A DNA stretch of 64,000 nt from DATCYX01 sp963714425 (GCA_963714425.1 CAVQOI010000009.1:62001-126000); one strand, 5' to 3'; shown: positions 8,661 through 18,487, counted from the stretch's first letter. Translations and numbers: made by a program. Notes: generated by a model from the letters alone, not told the origin.

Positions 8661-8853
8661 CCGAGCTCTCTTCGTTTTCTTCGATCTTGATTTGCCCCCT
8701 AAGGAACGTGAAAAGCAGCTCCAGATCAGCAAAGCCATGACGCTCACTGGTATGGGCATCTTCCAGCGAGAAGCGCCAAACCAATTCGGCGTTTCGTTGT
8801 TCTTGCCACAGGCGCAGCAGGTAAGCTATATAGCGTCTTTGCTCAGCAGTCAT
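8614..8853 (-). CDS. Small protein of unknown function with a 3' end fused to the trmH repeat
   Basis: 79 residues if the ATG at 8853 is used (87 from the ATG at 8877; neither has a clear ribosome binding site). The N-terminal part MTAEQRRYIAYLLRLWQ, then WRFSLEDAHTSERHGFADLELLFTFL, has the look of a short cytoplasmic protein seen as a hypothetical in Chloroflexota. That recognition is from memory and not verified. The last 15-20 residues (rich in Arg, Gly, Asp) come from reading the trmH repeat in another frame, so the natural C-terminus was probably replaced at the junction. It is separated by about 230 bases from the frameshifted lipoprotein gene on the same strand. Confidence 0.55.
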   Translation of the reverse strand: MTAEQRRYIAYLLRLWQEQRNAELVWRFSLEDAHTSERHGFADLELLFTFLRGQIKIEENEESSDHLAQPRRGDGGGAV

Positions 8854-9081
8854 GAGGATAGTCTCTACTTCCAGCATGAAAGATATGCGATTAAATCTAC
8901 GGTTGGCGAAAGCCTGCGCCGTCGCAGATGTTCAAGCAATGCAGCAGGTGCTACCGGGAAGCGTATCCGCCGGAAAAGCCAGGGGAATTGCAGGTGATGT
9001 CGCCCTCACACCTCTTCTGGTGACGCCCTACAACAACACCGGTGCGTTGATGGGGCATGAGGGCGGCAACCTGAATGGGCT

Positions 9082-9475
9082 CTATGGTTTTTTCTTCCAT
9101 TTGCTTTGGTCCAGCACATTTCGTGTTTCGGAACACTTGTCCTCGACCACCGTGAAACTCAATACCTGGCCATCGTAGGACCAGTTGTAAGTACCCGATT
9201 CACCTTTGCATCTCTCACCCTGGAAGACAACTTGATTCCCGGTCACATTGTAGGTACAGACATCATCCACGAACTGCTGGAAGACATGACAGCTGCCATC
9301 GTCAAAAAATTCGATCGTCCAATTTGCTTTGGTGAAGACGCCGGTTGGAAAGGTCAGCGGTGTCGCTGTTGGAGCTGGCGGAGGTGACGATTGAGTTCGC
9401 GTTGAGGCTACACCCAACTATGCTCAACATGATCGTCAGCGCGATCAAGATTAGTTTTGTCGATTGCTTTTTCAT
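9082..9475 (-). pseudogene. Small lipoprotein, interrupted by a single-base frameshift after the lipobox
   Basis: An AAGGAG site followed by ATG at 9475-9473 opens MKKQSTKLILIALTIMLSIVGC, a typical lipoprotein signal with lipobox IVGC. In that frame the sequence then becomes meaningless. In the next frame it continues as STRTQSSPPPAPTATPLTFP and about 85 more residues ending KWKKKP, with four cysteines and a pattern like a small all-beta extracellular domain (NWTIEFFDDGSC, TYNVTGNQVVF, GTYNWSYDGQVLSF). One extra base just after the lipobox Cys codon, near 9411, would explain it. The beta-domain resembles small proteins that test structure by 'expected versus observed' repeats, but no family is claimed. 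The frameshift could be an assembly error. Confidence 0.65.
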
Positions 9476-9671
9476 TTTGATTTCTCCTTATAGAACTCGC
9501 GCAAGAATGGATGGATCGTGGATTGGCTGATTGAGTACAGTCTATCAATCAAGTGTGGCGAGAATGTGAAAGCAAGCGTGCCGAAAGCGTGGCGATTGAA
9601 AATCGATGCTGGATGTTGTATAATGACGAAGGAAATAGCTTTTACCCGCTTTTTTTCGTTAACAATTCGCA

Positions 9672-12600
9672 ATGGCGTGTCTATCGCTTATCCTGCTGGG
9701 GTATTTCCAGGTTAAGTTGGATGGTAAGCCGGCGACGGGCTTTAAATCTGACAAAGTCCGCGCTTTACTGACTTACCTGGCTGTCGAAGCGGATCGACCC
9801 CACCGCCGGGAGGCACTGGCCGAGCTACTATGGCCCGAGTGGCCTGATCGCTCGGCTCTCAGCAATTTGCGTTACACTCTCTCCAACCTGCGCCAGGCGA
9901 TTGGCGACCGCCAGGCATCACCTCCCTTCTTACTGATCACCCACGATACGATCCAATTTAATATTCGCAGCGACCACTGGATAGATACGACTGTCTTTCT
10001 GGATCTCACAAAACCTGCCCGGGGGATGGTCGCTGATTCAATTCCCGCGCTGGAGCAGGCTGTAGCGTTGTATCAGGGAGACTTCCTGAGTGGGTTCTCA
10101 ATCAAAGACAGCGCGGCCTTCGAAGAGTGGGCGCTGATCACACGTGAACAGCTTCACAGGAGAATGCTGAACGTTCTACATCGGCTTGCAATATTGTTTG
10201 AGCAGCGCGGCGAATTTGAGCAAGCCCAAACCTATGCTCGGCGGCAGGTTGAACTGGAACATTGGAATGAGGAAGCGCACCAACAACTCATGCGGATGCT
10301 GGCGTTGGGCGGGCAGCGTAGCGCGGCTCTGGCGCAATACGCTGCTTGCCGACGTGTGTTGGCGGATGAGTTGGCCGTTGAGCCATCAGAGGAAACTATG
10401 GCTCTATACCAGAGCATCCGTGATGGAAAATTAATCAAGGATGCGCAAATCGTTGTTCTGGCTGAGGAGCAACCAGAGCCCGGCGAACCTCCCTATAAGG
10501 GCTTGCAGCACTTTGACGAAATTGATGCTGGCATCTTCTTCGGTCGCGAATCGCTGGTCGCTAAACTTGTTCAACGTTTGCGAGATGGATTCTCTGGAGC
10601 TCTGACGGACTATCCATCTAGGGATGGTCACTTTCTGGCAATCGTCGGCGCTTCGGGGAGTGGAAAATCTTCGATCCTCCGGGCCGGCTTGGTTCCTGCC
10701 CTCAAATGCGGTGAGCCCCTGGCAGACGGAACACTCCCACCCGAAGGCAGCAAAAGCTGGCTGGTTCACGTCATCACCCCCACCGCCCATCCGCTCGAAG
10801 CGCTGGCCGCCAGTTTGACTCGTGACTCTGCATCGGTCACGGCCACCTCCACACTGATGGATGACCTGGCACGTGACCACCGTAGTTTGCACCTGTACGT
10901 GCAAAAAAAACTATCCACTCTCTCGTCAGCCAGGGGAGGAACAGGAAACGAAAACCATCTTTTGTTGGTGGTGGACCAATTTGAAGAACTATTTACACTG
11001 TGCCGCGATGAAGCCGAGCGTAAAGCCTTCATAGACAACTTGTTATATGCCGCCGGTCTCACCCTGCCGGGACTCGAAACGAATAGGGCAATTGAGGAGA
11101 CTACTAGCAAACAAAGCCGAATCGATGATGAGCTCCGAATCTTCGAGGGGCCAACAATTGTCCTCATCGCCTTACGGGCGGATTTCTACTCGCAATGCGC
11201 TCCTTACAGAATTCTACGACAGGTGTTGAGCAAGCAGCAGGAATACATCGGTCCAATGAGCGATGCTGAATTACGCCAAGCGATCGAAGAGCCAGCCATT
11301 CGCAGTAGATGGAACATCGAGCCGGGCCTGGTGGAATTACTGTTGCGCGATGTCGGGGACGAGCCAGGTACGCTCCCACTGCTCTCCCACGCCTTGTTGG
11401 AAACCTGGAAGCGACGGCGGCGCCGCATTCTTACCTTCACCGGATACACCGAATCCGGAGGAGTGCATGGCGCAATTGCCAGCACGGCTGAGTCAACCTT
11501 GGAAAAGCTATTGCCCGAGCAAAGGGTAATCGCCCGCAGCATCTTCCTGAGGCTGACCGAGCTGGGCGACGGCACGCAAGATACCCGCCGGCGGGTTGCC
11601 CTCACGGAGCTGCTATCCTTGCCCGAACAATCGCCAGATGTGATGGCCGTGCTAATGATGCTTGTCGACGCGCGTCTGGTCACAGCCGCTGAAGGAACTG
11701 TCGAAGTTGCGCATGAAGCCCTAATCCGCGAATGGCCTGCATTGCGGGAGTGGTTAGATGAAGACCGCCAGGGCATACGGCTGCATCGCCGAATTACGGA
11801 AGCTGCACAAGAATGGGAACGATTAGGACATGATAATGAGGCGTTGTACGGCGGTTTGCGGCTTGCCCAGGCATTAGAATGGGCTGAATCCCACCTAACC
11901 GATCTGAATGTCGTAGAGCGAGGTTTCCTTGAGGCGTCTAAAACCCGTGCCGAGCAGGAAATTGCCGAGCGCGAAGCGCAGCGGCAACGTGAGTTAGAGG
12001 CGGCTCAAAAACTGGCCGAGGTTGAAAGGCAGCGGGCTGAGGAACACGCGAGGCTGGTGCAACGACTGCGACATCGAGCAGTGATTCTGGGAGTAGCTTT
12101 TATACTTGCAGGATTAATGACTCTCGTCGCGCTGGCCCTGAGGCAACAAGCGCAAGACAATGCCCGCCTTGCCACGTCGCGTGAATGGGCAGCTGCAGCA
12201 CTCAGTAACCTGGACTCGGATCCGGAGCTAAGTGCCTGGCTGGCAATCCATGCAGTCTCGAAAGCCGATACCTCCCATGCGGAAAACGCCCTTCACCGCG
12301 CGGTGCAGGCTCTGCGTGCCCAATTTAATCTCATCGGTCATACAGGCGATGTGTGGAGCGTGGATTACAGCTCTGACGGAAGGCGCCTGGCTACCGCTGG
12401 CTCCGATACGACAGCCAGAGTGTGGGATGCACAAACTGGAAAGGAACTGCTATCATTGCATGGTCATTCCGGGTGGGTAAATGACATCGCCTTCAGCCCA
12501 GATGGTAGGACACTGGTGACAGCCAGTGAAGATGCGAGCGCCAGAATATGGGATTCACAGACTGGTGAGGAATTATTCAGTATCATTGGGACCCATGCAT

Positions 12601-14189
12601 TTTACAGTTTGGCTATCAGACCTGATAGTAAGCAACTGGCGCTAACCAGTGCTGATGGGAGAATCAGCCTGTGGAATATTAATAATTCGCCAGCGGGGAC
12701 GCAGGCGGAAGAAGTGTTTTCTCTTGCACACTCAGAAGTACGGTTGGTGGCTTTCAACTTAGATGGGAAACGCCTAGCATCGGGAAGCGATGATGGAACG
12801 GTAAAAATGTGGGAGGCAGCCACCGGCAACGAGCTCTTTGCCTGGGCCGCAGATGATCTTGCAGTCTGGGGCCTGGCTTTTAACCCAAATGGAGAGATCC
12901 TGGCGATTGGGGGCAATTCTTTGGTTACTATTTGGGATGTTTCGTCAGATGTAGCGCCAAACCAGGCAATCTTGAGTTTAGCTGGTCACCGGCAGGGGGT
13001 TCCCGGCCTGGCCTTCACTCCCGACAGCGCATCTCTTATTACAGGCAGCCAGGATGGGACCGCAAAAGTATGGGACACCTTCACCGGTCAGGAGCTGTTC
13101 CGCCTAACCGGCCACGGACCGATCTATAGCCTTGACGTCAGCCCGGATGGGAAGCGTGCTGCAACTGCCAACCGGGATGGAACGGCTACAGTCTGGGATA
13201 TCACCTCTACTGGCAGCAGAGAGGTGTTGACATGTTCTTTTGACCATTCAGCTTTTGTCACCGCTGGAAATTTCAGCCCTGACCGGACCCGCCTTGTTAC
13301 GGTCAGCGAGGATGGTGTGGTTAATATACGAAGCAGTGTCACTTCTCAGAAGCTGCTCACAACCACCTTGCCAATAACTGGCCCTATTCTTTGGATTGCC
13401 TTGAGTCCGGACAATACCCAACTGGCGACTGCCCTGGGAGCAACGGCGGAGGTTTGGGATGTAAAAACCGGGCAAAGGGTGGCAACAATATCAGGACACC
13501 AAGATACGATATATGTCCTGGTGTTCAGCCCAGATGGAAAGCGCCTGGCTACGGGTAGCGCTGACAGGACTGCCAGAATGTGGGATGCATACACGGGCCA
13601 GGAACTGCTCGCGTTGTCTGGTCAGATGGGATTGATCAACGACGTAGCATTCAGCCCCGACGGTATGCGCCTGGCGACAGCCAGCGAGGATGGCACTGCT
13701 AGGGTGTGGGATGCAAGTACTGGTCAAGAGCTGCAGACTGTTATCGGGGATGTAGACGTAGCGTTTGATCCAGAAGGGAAGCGCCTGATCACAGGCAGCT
13801 ACGATGGAGGGACCAGGGTGTGGGATATTGCATCTGGCAAGTTGCTGAATATCCTATCCGGCCACATGGCAACGGTCAATTCAATATCTATTAGCCCAGG
13901 TGGCGAGCAACTTGCTACCGCCAGTAACGATGGGACAGCTAAAGTGTGGGATTTTGCGACAGGCGAGGAGTTGCTAACCTTAACCGGTCACACCGGCGCG
14001 GTTATTGGCGTCGCCTTCAGCCCTGACGGGACGCGGCTGATCACAGCGGGCACCGACTCGACCTTCCGCATCTACGCCTTGCAGATAGACGAGCTTGTCG
14101 GCATAACGCTCTCGCGTCTGACTCGCTCTTTGACTATGGAAGAATGCCAGAAGTATTTGCATCTTCATCAGTGTCCGCCTTCACCGTAG
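9672..14189 (+). CDS. SARP-type regulator fused to a STAND ATPase, a membrane segment and 14 WD40 repeats
   Basis: 1505 residues. The order is: an N-terminal winged-helix of the SARP/OmpR-like type with bacterial transcriptional activation (BTAD) helical domain (about 1-250; LLGYFQVKLDG, RALLTYLAVEADRPHRREALAELLWP). Next is a P-loop NTPase of the nSTAND type with Walker A GASGSGKSS near 325 and Walker B-like LLVVDQFEELF near 435. A coiled-coil rich in Glu/Arg/Gln (about 755-800) precedes one membrane helix (about 803-825, VILGVAFILAGLMTLVALAL). WD40 repeats run from about 885. I count 14 repeat ends (VWD or similar), enough for two seven-bladed propellers. The tail has LTMEECQKYLH. Such proteins are thought to couple ligand or protein binding by the propeller to ATPase switching; the target here is unknown. 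It stands alone, divergent from the lipoprotein gene. Confidence 0.88.
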   Translation: MACLSLILLGYFQVKLDGKPATGFKSDKVRALLTYLAVEADRPHRREALAELLWPEWPDRSALSNLRYTLSNLRQAIGDRQASPPFLLITHDTIQFNIRSDHWIDTTVFLDLTKPARGMVADSIPALEQAVALYQGDFLSGFSIKDSAAFEEWALITREQLHRRMLNVLHRLAILFEQRGEFEQAQTYARRQVELEHWNEEAHQQLMRMLALGGQRSAALAQYAACRRVLADELAVEPSEETMALYQSIRDGKLIKDAQIVVLAEEQPEPGEPPYKGLQHFDEIDAGIFFGRESLVAKLVQRLRDGFSGALTDYPSRDGHFLAIVGASGSGKSSILRAGLVPALKCGEPLADGTLPPEGSKSWLVHVITPTAHPLEALAASLTRDSASVTATSTLMDDLARDHRSLHLYVQKKLSTLSSARGGTGNENHLLLVVDQFEELFTLCRDEAERKAFIDNLLYAAGLTLPGLETNRAIEETTSKQSRIDDELRIFEGPTIVLIALRADFYSQCAPYRILRQVLSKQQEYIGPMSDAELRQAIEEPAIRSRWNIEPGLVELLLRDVGDEPGTLPLLSHALLETWKRRRRRILTFTGYTESGGVHGAIASTAESTLEKLLPEQRVIARSIFLRLTELGDGTQDTRRRVALTELLSLPEQSPDVMAVLMMLVDARLVTAAEGTVEVAHEALIREWPALREWLDEDRQGIRLHRRITEAAQEWERLGHDNEALYGGLRLAQALEWAESHLTDLNVVERGFLEASKTRAEQEIAEREAQRQRELEAAQKLAEVERQRAEEHARLVQRLRHRAVILGVAFILAGLMTLVALALRQQAQDNARLATSREWAAAALSNLDSDPELSAWLAIHAVSKADTSHAENALHRAVQALRAQFNLIGHTGDVWSVDYSSDGRRLATAGSDTTARVWDAQTGKELLSLHGHSGWVNDIAFSPDGRTLVTASEDASARIWDSQTGEELFSIIGTHAFYSLAIRPDSKQLALTSADGRISLWNINNSPAGTQAEEVFSLAHSEVRLVAFNLDGKRLASGSDDGTVKMWEAATGNELFAWAADDLAVWGLAFNPNGEILAIGGNSLVTIWDVSSDVAPNQAILSLAGHRQGVPGLAFTPDSASLITGSQDGTAKVWDTFTGQELFRLTGHGPIYSLDVSPDGKRAATANRDGTATVWDITSTGSREVLTCSFDHSAFVTAGNFSPDRTRLVTVSEDGVVNIRSSVTSQKLLTTTLPITGPILWIALSPDNTQLATALGATAEVWDVKTGQRVATISGHQDTIYVLVFSPDGKRLATGSADRTARMWDAYTGQELLALSGQMGLINDVAFSPDGMRLATASEDGTARVWDASTGQELQTVIGDVDVAFDPEGKRLITGSYDGGTRVWDIASGKLLNILSGHMATVNSISISPGGEQLATASNDGTAKVWDFATGEELLTLTGHTGAVIGVAFSPDGTRLITAGTDSTFRIYALQIDELVGITLSRLTRSLTMEECQKYLHLHQCPPSP

Positions 14190-14405
14190 GAATTTTACAT
14201 AAGTACGAGAGACCCCCGTCACGCATAAGCAGCGAAGCGTGTTATCGCATACCGCCGCCCACACCGAAGTGCCGTCACTCCTTCCCCGCATCAGGGCTAC
14301 AATCGAACTGACCAAGCCGGATATCTATCTTCTCACTAACTTGTTTCAAAGATTGTAGTCGCCCCCACGAAGAAAACCAGTAGCAGTACCTGCGCTATCG
14401 CTTTT
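14190..14405. other. Short region between convergent genes
   Basis: Lies between the convergent SARP-WD40 and trmH genes. No terminator with a convincing stem and no reading frame were found. Confidence 0.4.
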
Positions 14406-15215
14406 TCATCTCAACTTCTCGAGCATCGCGTACAGCACCACCCCCGCCGCCACGGCGAGGTTGAGCGAGGTCACTCGCCCGTGCATGGGCAGGCGCAGCA
14501 TGTGATCGCATACAGCCGCCTGCTCTGCAGTTAATCCCTCCCGCTCGCTCCCCAACAGCAGAATCAGCGGACGGTCAAATTCTTCGATCTGTGTTGGTTC
14601 CCTGTTCGCGCGCGCGGATGTGCCATAAACACTGTAGCCATGTCCCTGCGCCCAATTAGCAAACTCCGCGAAGCTCGCCCGTACCACGCGATGCCAGAAC
14701 AACGCCCCCATGCTGGCGCGCACGCTGGAAGGGTGGTATGGATCGGCGCCCCTATCGAGCAGGAGCAATCCACTGGCGCCTACGGCGTCGATGCTGCGCA
14801 GGATAGCGCCCACATTGCCTGGGTCCTGCGGTGCGACGAGCGCCACTCCCCAGGGGAAGTTTCCTGGATTAAGCGCTTGCAGCGTGTTTTCTTCCATATG
14901 GGCTACTGCCAGGATGCCCTGCGGGTTGTCCTTGCCGGCAAGCGACTCGAACACGTCAACTGTTACCGCCTGGCAAGGGATACCTGTAACGGACTGCTCA
15001 CGCAACAAAGCCAGGGCAAATTCACTTTTCAATATATCAGGGGCGTAATAGATCGCCTGTAGCCTCAGCTTCTCCCCTTGAGCAGCCGCGACTGCCTCGC
15101 CAACGTGGAAGATGCCTTCCACGAGGAAGGACCCGCTCTCGTGTCTGCCTCTATGGCTTTTCAGAGAGCGCAACTGTTTGATTTTCGGGTTCGAACGGCT
15201 GGAAATGATGTCCAT
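14406..15215 (-). CDS. TrmH/SpoU-family RNA 2'-O-methyltransferase
   Basis: 269 residues, typical for the RlmB/TrmH-like SpoU family that methylates 2'-OH of rRNA or tRNA using SAM. It has an N-terminal substrate-binding part (SSRSNPKIKQLRSLKSHRGR, FLVEGIFHVGEA). The three SPOUT motifs follow: DPGNVGAILRSIDAVGASG with the catalytic Asn/Arg, LLGSEREGLT, and the C-terminal knot LPMHGRVTSLNLAVAAGVVLY. The exact RNA target cannot be read from sequence. Its ATG abuts the stop of the histidine kinase gene, so translation is likely coupled. Its 3' end is duplicated as an orphan tail 5.8 kb downstream (8571-8660). Confidence 0.93.
   Translation of the reverse strand: MDIISSRSNPKIKQLRSLKSHRGRHESGSFLVEGIFHVGEAVAAAQGEKLRLQAIYYAPDILKSEFALALLREQSVTGIPCQAVTVDVFESLAGKDNPQGILAVAHMEENTLQALNPGNFPWGVALVAPQDPGNVGAILRSIDAVGASGLLLLDRGADPYHPSSVRASMGALFWHRVVRASFAEFANWAQGHGYSVYGTSARANREPTQIEEFDRPLILLLGSEREGLTAEQAAVCDHMLRLPMHGRVTSLNLAVAAGVVLYAMLEKLR
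14431..14469. repeat. Direct repeat within the trmH 3' end (partner at 8617-8655)
   Basis: 39 bases, 38 identical to 8617-8655, the only mismatch being 14447 against 8633. It covers the C-terminal knot codons. The two copies bracket 5.8 kb holding the SARP-WD40, lipoprotein and small-protein genes. Confidence 0.8.
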
Positions 15216-16890
15216 TTATTCCCGGCGGGGCACCCACGCTAAGACGGTGGTGCCTTCCCCAGGAGAGGAGGTGATTTCGACGTCTCCTCCTACTTTACGG
15301 GCGCGTATGTGCATATTCGAGAGACCATGCCCAAGGGTCACGCTCATCTTGCTCAAGTCAAAACCCTCGCCATTGTCGGAGATCTCCAGCAGCATGCGAT
15401 CGCGCGTACTCCACAAATGCACATCCATACGGCGGGCGTGGGCGTGGCGTGCAGCATTTGCCAGCGCTTCCTGGCATATGTGGAAAATGGCTGTGGCATG
15501 CGAAGCAGGCAGATTTGCATAGCCGTCATCCGGGGCGGTGAGAATTGCCTCTGCTTGTGTGTTATTGCGATACTCATCAACCAAGCGCTGCAACCCCTCG
15601 CGGAGGCTTTGGCCTACGAAGTGGCGCGGGCGCAGATCCAGGATATAGGTACGGATATCTCGGATGGTTTTATTCAACCCATCGATGGCTTGCTCAATCT
15701 TCAGCTGCGATTGCCTGGGGTCCTCTTGCAATGCCACGCGGGCGAATTCCAGAGCCAGACCAACCCCATAGATCGATTGGATGATGCCATCGTGCAGGTC
15801 CATCCCGATGCGCTCGCGCTCCTCCAAGACAGCCAAACGGCGCGCCTGGCGGTGCAGTCGCGCGTTTTCAATCGCCAGCCCTGCCCACGATCCGACCGCC
15901 GACAGCAGATTGACCTCACGCACATCAATCGAGCGCTCTCTCCGGCTGGCAATGCTCATCACGCCCACCACCGTACCAGAAGCATTTAAAGGGATACATG
16001 CCATGCACCTGAAACCTGCGGTGACAACCGCCGGGCGCAGGTAACGCATATCACTCTTTAGATCGTTGGTGACGATCGGTTGCCCGGTCTGACCGACCAA
16101 ACCGATATATCCTTCCCCCAGCGGGAAGCGATCGCGAGTGAGAAATGCCTCTGCAAATTCGCCGCGGTGCAATGCCAGGCGCAACTCTTTTTCGTTGTCT
16201 TCCCTCAAGAATATCTCCCCCGCCTCCACCTCCAGGTATTCCATGACACGGCTCAACGTCTGGTTGAGGATCTCCTCAATATCCAGCGAGCTGGCAAGGG
16301 GTGCAGCGATGGCGTTGACCAGCGCTAAGTCTTCATTGCGTTGCTGCAGAGTATTGTCTCTGGCTAATAGCTCTTCATACAGGCGCGCATTGCTGATGGC
16401 GGTAGCAGCATAGGCGGCCAGAGTTCTCGATCACCACTTCGTCGGTCTCGGTAAACTCAGGATATGTTTGCTTGTCTGTGAGGTAGATCTGCCCCAATAG
16501 CCGGTCCCCCTGCATGATGGGCACCCCCAGGAAGGACACCATGTACGGGTGCCCTTTGGGAAATCCCTTGCTGCGCGGGTCGCTCTGGATATCCGCCACA
16601 CGGATCGTACGGCGTTCAGCTGTCATCGCCCCGAGCAAGCCTTTACCCACAGGTGGGTGCCCGGCGAGGGTAATCTCTTCAGGTGTCATCCCTACGGGGA
16701 TAAATCGGGTCAGCTTGCCGTATTCGTCAACAACCCCCAGAGCGGCATAGTTTGCTTCAGATTGCTCACGAGCTAGAGTAACAATGCGCTCTAGAACAGT
16801 ATCTAGTGAAAGATCCCGCACCAGCTCCAAGCTTGCACGGTGCAGGACTGCTAATCTTTCCTCTAGTTGTTCACGAGTAAGCAACGCCAT
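15216..16890 (-). pseudogene. GAF-GAF sensor histidine kinase (NarL-type partner), single-base frameshift
   Basis: The first part (from ATG 16890) holds a GAF domain: EERLAVLHRASLELVRDLSLDTVLERI, then ANYAALGVVDEYG, FLGVPIMQGDRLLGQIYLTDK. It runs out of frame after EVVIEN. Removing one base at 16424/16425 restores IETLAAYAATAISNARLYEEL and joins it to the second GAF domain. The HisKA_3 dimerisation box ERIGMDLHDGIIQSIYGVGLALE (phosphoacceptor His in LHDG) follows, then the HATPase core with NGEGFDL and GHGLSNMHIRA. Such kinases sense small molecules or redox through GAF and phosphorylate NarL/LuxR-type regulators. No response regulator lies next to it. No membrane helix is visible, so it is cytoplasmic. 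It precedes trmH with no gap. Confidence 0.8.
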
Positions 16891-17098
16891 TAATAAACAC
16901 CTCGCCGCAAAGTTATTTTACTCCATTTTCACTTCCATAGTGACTTCTATCACATTACAGGTTGCTTACGAATTCGCTGGCTCGCAACAACTCGTTATTA
17001 TCTGGATATTTACCCATAGCTTGAGTATTTTGCAAGGCGTTCTGATAGTTTTTGCCAGAAGAGCTTGAATATAAATAGGCAGGTTGGTATCGTCGACT

Positions 17099-18385
17099 AT
17101 GGAAAAGAAAAGAGGCTCCCGACTCCCGGGGTTCTATAATCTAAGCCTGGAAGAGCGCCTCGCTAATTTGGCGAATTATCTCGACCCGCAGGAGCTTTCA
17201 GCTATTGGCGGCGCTGGGCTGACTATTGAACAAGCTGATCACATGATCGAAAATGTGATCGGGCTGCATCCCTTACCCTTGGGTCTGGCACTTAATTTTG
17301 TTGTCAACGGTCGTGAAATGCTGGTGCCCATGGCGATCGAAGAGCCCTCGGTGGTGGCAGGCGCTTCCTTCATGGCAAAACTGGCGCGCACGGGTGGCGG
17401 CTTTACAGCGCACACCTCCCCCCCAGAGATGATTGGGCAAATCCAGGTGCTGGATATCCCAGACCTGGCATTCGCCCACCAGTCGCTGACGGACAGCAAA
17501 GACACACTCCTGGCTGAAGTATCCGAGATCGACCCTGTGCTCAAGCGACTGGGTGGTGGGCCGCGTGATCTTGAAGTGCGACTGGTAGAAACCTCACCAG
17601 TTGGAAGCTTTCTGGTTATCCATCTGATTTACGACGTGCGAGACGCCATGGGTGCGAATGCAATCAACACCGCCTGCGAGCGGCTGGCTCCAGCAGTAGA
17701 GGCAATCACAGGAGGGAGAGTGCACCTGCGCATCCTCTCCAACCTGGCAGACCGCCGTTTGGCACGCGCAAGCTGCACCATTCCGCTGAGAGAGCTGGCA
17801 TTTGGCGAGTTCACTCCCGAGGAGGTGCGCGATGGCATCATCGCTGCCTGGGCGTTTGCTGCTGTCGACCCTTACCGAGCTGCCACCCACAACAAGGGCA
17901 TTATGAACGGCGTGGATGCGGTCGTCATCGCCACCGGTAATGACTGGCGCGCCATCGAAGCCGGGGCGCATGCATACGCTGCTCGCAGCGGGCGCTATAC
18001 TTCCCTAAGTACTTGGGGGGAGGATGCAAATGGCGACCTGGTGGGCGCCCTGGAGATGCCCCTGGCTGTGGGTATCGTGGGTGGAGCGACCCAAGTCCAC
18101 CCCAGCGCTCGCGCTGCCCTCAAGCTAATCGGTGCGGAGACCGCAGGCGAGCTGGCAGAGGTCATCGTTTCCGTCGGCCTGGCGCAAAACCTGGCTGCCT
18201 TACGTGCGCTGGCAACGGAGGGAATCCAACGAGGCCACATGGGACTGCACGCAAGGCAAGTAGCGATCGCTGCCGGCGCGCAAGGTGAGCAAATCGAGCG
18301 CCTGGCTCAACAGCTAGCTGCCGAGAAAGCCGTGCGCATCGACCGCGCCGAAGAGATTATGAATGAATGGACTGGTCAAGATTAG
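17099..18385 (+). CDS. mvaA: Hydroxymethylglutaryl-CoA reductase, class II type
   Basis: 428 residues from ATG 17099. A TTG at 17084 in the same frame is directly preceded by AGGCAGG and is an alternative start. It converts HMG-CoA and mevalonate using NAD(P)H. Class II features: soluble, no membrane domain, opening GFYNLSLEERLANL, and ENVIGLHPLPLGLALNFVVNG with the ENVIG catalytic Glu. Further motifs are DAMGANAINTACE, NKGIMNGVDAVVIATGND (catalytic Lys), GGATQVHPSARAAL, and GHMGLHARQVA near the C-terminus with the catalytic His. First of four genes (reductase, synthase, thiolase-like, DUF35), so the biosynthetic direction to mevalonate is likely although class II enzymes are often called degradative. 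About 100 bases separate it from the synthase. Confidence 0.94.
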   Translation: MEKKRGSRLPGFYNLSLEERLANLANYLDPQELSAIGGAGLTIEQADHMIENVIGLHPLPLGLALNFVVNGREMLVPMAIEEPSVVAGASFMAKLARTGGGFTAHTSPPEMIGQIQVLDIPDLAFAHQSLTDSKDTLLAEVSEIDPVLKRLGGGPRDLEVRLVETSPVGSFLVIHLIYDVRDAMGANAINTACERLAPAVEAITGGRVHLRILSNLADRRLARASCTIPLRELAFGEFTPEEVRDGIIAAWAFAAVDPYRAATHNKGIMNGVDAVVIATGNDWRAIEAGAHAYAARSGRYTSLSTWGEDANGDLVGALEMPLAVGIVGGATQVHPSARAALKLIGAETAGELAEVIVSVGLAQNLAALRALATEGIQRGHMGLHARQVAIAAGAQGEQIERLAQQLAAEKAVRIDRAEEIMNEWTGQD

Positions 18386-18487
18386 CAACAAAAGCGAGTC
18401 AGCCGATAGACAAAAGATCAGAGACCAAAGAGAAAATTGCGACCAGAAATCCGCAATCCAAATTCAGCAATCAAATATCGGTGAACC

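Noticed and set aside
12310..14090. Tandem DNA repeats in the WD40 region as a satellite or recent expansion
   Set aside because: The periodicity is at protein level (WD40 blades) with divergent DNA, so it is an old repeat domain.
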